A stretch of 64,000 bases of DNA from Gossypium raimondii (taxonomy: Eukaryota; Streptophyta; Magnoliopsida; Malvales; Malvaceae). The translations under genes and the position numbers were made by a program. The stretch is from contig NC_068569.1 of assembly GCF_025698545.1 (NCBI RefSeq), positions 1,116,001 to 1,180,000 on the forward strand. Reading direction: 5' to 3'. Shown in pieces: positions 61,352-64,000 of the stretch; within the stretch, counting starts at the first letter, position 1, and the number at the start of each line of letters is the position of its first letter. A model generated the notes under the pieces. That model saw only the letters and a program-made list of their open reading frames with translations. It searched no databases and had not been told where the DNA came from.

Positions 61352-62692
61352 TTTCAATCATGGGGTTCCCTTGCCTAAAAGTGTTCAAGAGATGTCCATG
61401 AACGGTGATGAACCACCCCCGAATTTCATGCTAAAGATGGCAGTTCTGGATGCGTTGGTTCTTCTGATCTTTCTGCATCAGTTTCAGTCCCTGTTATTGA
61501 TCTTGGTCTTCTGCCATCCTCAAAAGATGAACAGGGAAAACTAAAATTGGCTCTCTGTTCTGGAGGATGTTTCCAGGTTCTATATATGCTCTCTTCAAAA
61601 GTCCATAGAAATTTCATTTAACTCTCATGAATCTTAATTAAACCACATTTTCCTCTTGCAATTGTGTTGTGTTTCAGGCTATTGGCCATGGGATTTCCAA
61701 TTCATTTCTAAACAAAGTCCGTGGAGTTGCAGAACAGTTTTTTCAACTTCTGCAGGAAGAGAAGCAGAAGTATTCCAGAGCAGGCTATGATTTGGTAGTC
61801 TCAGAAAAGCAAGTTCTTGACTGGAATACTCGCTTGTTTCTTAGGGTATTTCCTGAACATCAAAGAAAGCTCAATCTTTGGCCAGAAAACCCAGATAAAA
61901 TCAGGCATGCATGTTTCTTAATTAGCTAGGTTTCGCAAATATTTCTCAAATATAGTTTTGCAGTCTAGTGGTATGTGATTTGTTCAGATCTTACACTTTC
62001 TAGAAGAACCGTGAGCTATGAGTTGAATTCTTGCAGAGAGGTCTTGCATGAATATTCCATCAAGCTAAAGCAACTGGTGGATCTTCTCTTTAAGGCCATG
62101 GCGAAATCACTTGCCTTAGAAGAGAATAGTTTCTCCGACCAGTTTGGAGACAATCCAGTGATGCATGTCAGGTTTAACTTTTATCCACCCTGTACAAGAC
62201 CAGACAAGGTTCTTGATCATGGATTACAGTCTTATTGCAAGATGAACAAGTGGAAGGCCTTCAATTTGTTAAAGATGAAAAATGGATCACAGTTCCTGTC
62301 ATTCCTCGTGTACTTGTTGTCAACCTTGGTGACCAAATGCAGGTAATATCTCATTAAGCATACTTGCATCTAATATCTCTACACTATATAAGAGAGCTTC
62401 AAATGAAAAGGCAATGCAGTGTTAGTTTAATCTGCGTTAATTGATGCAGATAATGAGTAATGGAATCTTCAAGAGTCCAGTTCACAGGGTGGTGACAAAC
62501 ACAGACAAGTTGAGGATATCAGTAGCAATGTTTAATGAGGTAGAGCCAGAAAAGGAGATTGGACCTGTTGAAGGATTGATAGATGAAAACAGGCCAAGGT
62601 TATATAGTAATGTGAAAATTTATGCTTCTTTCAACTATGAATGCTTTCAGAAAGGCAAAGTACCACTTGAGGAAGTAAAATTTCATGCATAG
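61352..62692 (+). pseudogene. Broken 2-oxoglutarate/Fe(II) dioxygenase (SRG1-like)
   Basis: Four exon remnants: about 61352-61576, 61678-61904, 62037-62342 and 62450-62692. Family landmarks are clear: SVQEMSMNGDEPPP, SVPVIDLGLLPSSKDE, CFQAIGHGISNSFLNKVRGV, LDWNTRLFLRVFPEHQRKLN, VRFNFYPPCTRPDKVL, VVNLGDQMQ, IMSNGIFKSPVHRVVTNTDK and LRISVAMFNE. These enzymes use iron, oxygen and 2-oxoglutarate to oxidise small molecules. Defects: the reading frame shifts by one base near 61433; several residues are missing between YSRA and YDLVV in exon 2; and at about 62211-62230 the GVKPH-D segment with the first His and the Asp of the iron triad is gone, with a frame change after it. The distal His (SPVHRV) and RxS remain. 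No clear start codon precedes SVQEM in frame. Intron 2 starts with GC. The copy cannot make a normal enzyme. Confidence 0.75.
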
Positions 62693-63357
62693 GGTATGTG
62701 ATCATCTAGGGATTAAGGCCTTCTCTCTAGATTCACATTTCCATGCATGCATGTGCTGTGAAGTGCCTGCATCTGCAAGAATGTACAACTAGTTTTAATG
62801 TTACTGGTGTGACATTGACATTAATAACAAAAATGGTTGTACGAAAGGCCATTTCTTGCAAGTTCCATGTCGAGATGGGACCAGCTGAATGTGACTGACG
62901 AAAAAAGGAAACTGGAAAAATAGTTTGCTCCAACAAGTGGGTTTTCAGACACTTCTCTATCGACAAAACATCTTGCGGAGGTCAATTGCTTGTTCCTCCA
63001 TGACAATGTGGTTTCATGTCTTTCAAAGTGTTCATTCATCATTAAAATAGCTCATGACAGGAATTTCAGAGAAGCAAAAATAACATTCTTCATTGAACAA
63101 AACAGTAATAATAGTAACAATGTGGTTTCAAGTTTCAACTCTTTTCCTAGATTGACCGTAATCATCATCATCATCAACAACAACAACAATGTCGTTGTTA
63201 CAAAGGGTAAACTTTTACTACCAATATGACTTTAAAGAGGAAATGATCTCTAGAGTCAAAATGTGCTACGACCTAAATATACTTAAAAATGAAAATTATA
63301 AGAGAATAACAGACAGGAATCGGAAATGGTAGACTAGTAGCCGATGTTTGTCTTCAC
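62693..63357. other. Spacer between the dioxygenase relic and the H+-PPase gene
   Basis: The right part, to about 63250, should include the 3' untranslated region of the minus-strand H+-PPase gene. 63166-63190 is a short run of ATC / AAC triplets. No other gene is supported. Confidence 0.3.
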
Positions 63358-64000
63358 TTAAAATATCTTAAAAAGCAGCCCACCATGTGTAGCAAAGAAG
63401 GGAGCAAAGACAAGAGATTCAACAGCCATTAGCTTGATGAGGATGTTCAGTGATGGCCCAGATGTATCCTTTAAAGGGTCACCAATGGTGTCACCAATAA
63501 CGGCAGCCTTATGTGGATCTGAACCTTTGGGACCAAGAGTTTTTGCATGCTCAGAAGCACCAGCCTGCATTCAACACCAAAATCCAAAAGCATAAATATA
63601 AAACTATTGTTTTGAAACGCCAATCAAACGAGCGGCTCATGGAAGTCGGTAAAATTATGGATACCTCAATATACTTCTTGGCATTATCCCAAGCACCTCC
63701 TGTGTTGGATGCAGAGATAGCAATCTGCAAATGTTACCAAGACAGAAAAGATTAGGATGAACCCTTCTATAGGAAATATTTCATGCAGTAAGTTATAACA
63801 TGTGATTCCAATCATAAATCTCTGGTAATACAGAATACTAGAACTGTTAACATTACCTGGACACCAGAGACAAGAGATCCAGCGAGGACACCAGAGAGAG
63901 TTTCCACGCCAAAAAAGATCCCAACAACAAGGGGTGTGAGCATAACAAGGGCACCAGGTGGGATCATTTCTTTGATTGAAGCATCAGTAGAGATCTTAAC
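63358..64000 (-). CDS. AVP1: Vacuolar H+-translocating pyrophosphatase, 3' end (partial)
   Basis: Only the last three exons are in the window, on the minus strand: 64000-63857 (cut by the edge), 63724-63665 and 63564-63358, with GT-AG introns and continuous frame. They encode 136 C-terminal residues. Diagnostic stretches are [20 protein letters not shown], then [40 protein letters not shown] and the end [10 protein letters not shown]. These are near-invariant parts of the plant type I vacuolar H+-PPase, including a lysine- and aspartate-rich segment of the substrate site ([16 protein letters not shown]). The pump uses pyrophosphate hydrolysis to acidify the vacuole. The symbol is given by family identity with the Arabidopsis type I enzyme; the paralogue is not resolved. 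Confidence 0.93.

Overview
This 64 kb window is nuclear DNA of a flowering plant. Genes have GT-AG introns and are separated by long AT-rich spacers full of small non-autonomous transposons and retroelement scraps. The gene families (NFD4-like carrier, RLP immune receptor, TIP1-type S-acyltransferase, PHT4/ANTR carrier, type I H+-PPase) are ordinary land-plant genes. Intron sizes, codon use and repeat style suggest a eudicot, probably a Malvaceae such as cotton; that placement is inference, not a search result.

Layout. 1-12.9 kb: mostly repeats, with one short serine-rich-like gene (2990-3319). 13.0-13.6 kb: a longer paralogue of that gene. 13.7-19.4 kb: gene-poor, with an RNase H-like retroelement relic. 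19.4-21.7 kb: nodulin-like/NFD4-type MFS carrier, 3 exons. 22.5-23.3 kb (-): SAM-domain protein whose C-terminal half carries internal repeats. 23.4-28.9 kb: repeat-rich spacer with a 650 bp Mutator-like MITE. 28.9-35.8 kb: receptor-like protein of 14 exons and 1376 residues, open throughout. 36.5-42.0 kb (-): ankyrin-DHHC S-acyltransferase, 13 exons and 590 residues. 45.3-47.4 kb: very acidic protein, 3 exons. 48.4-57.4 kb (-): plastid-type anion/phosphate transporter, 15 exons and 555 residues. 57.4-61.3 kb: LTR-like debris. 61.4-62.7 kb: a broken 2-oxoglutarate dioxygenase gene. 63.4-64.0 kb (-): the 3' end of a vacuolar H+-PPase gene, cut by the window edge.

The genes do not form a pathway; they are independent loci. 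I assembled the exon models by hand from splice signals and frame continuity. The RLP, S-acyltransferase, MFS, acidic-protein and anion-transporter models each join into one uninterrupted reading frame, which is the main support for them.

I found no convincing undescribed system. The most interesting points are: the RLP built from small exons with 13 phase-1 introns, plus a recent 69 bp LRR duplication and a decayed LRR exon next to a repeat insertion; GC-AG introns in three genes; a dioxygenase pseudogene that has lost its first iron-binding motif; two MITEs with recognisable target-site duplications; and a SAM protein with a repeated SGPLD module.
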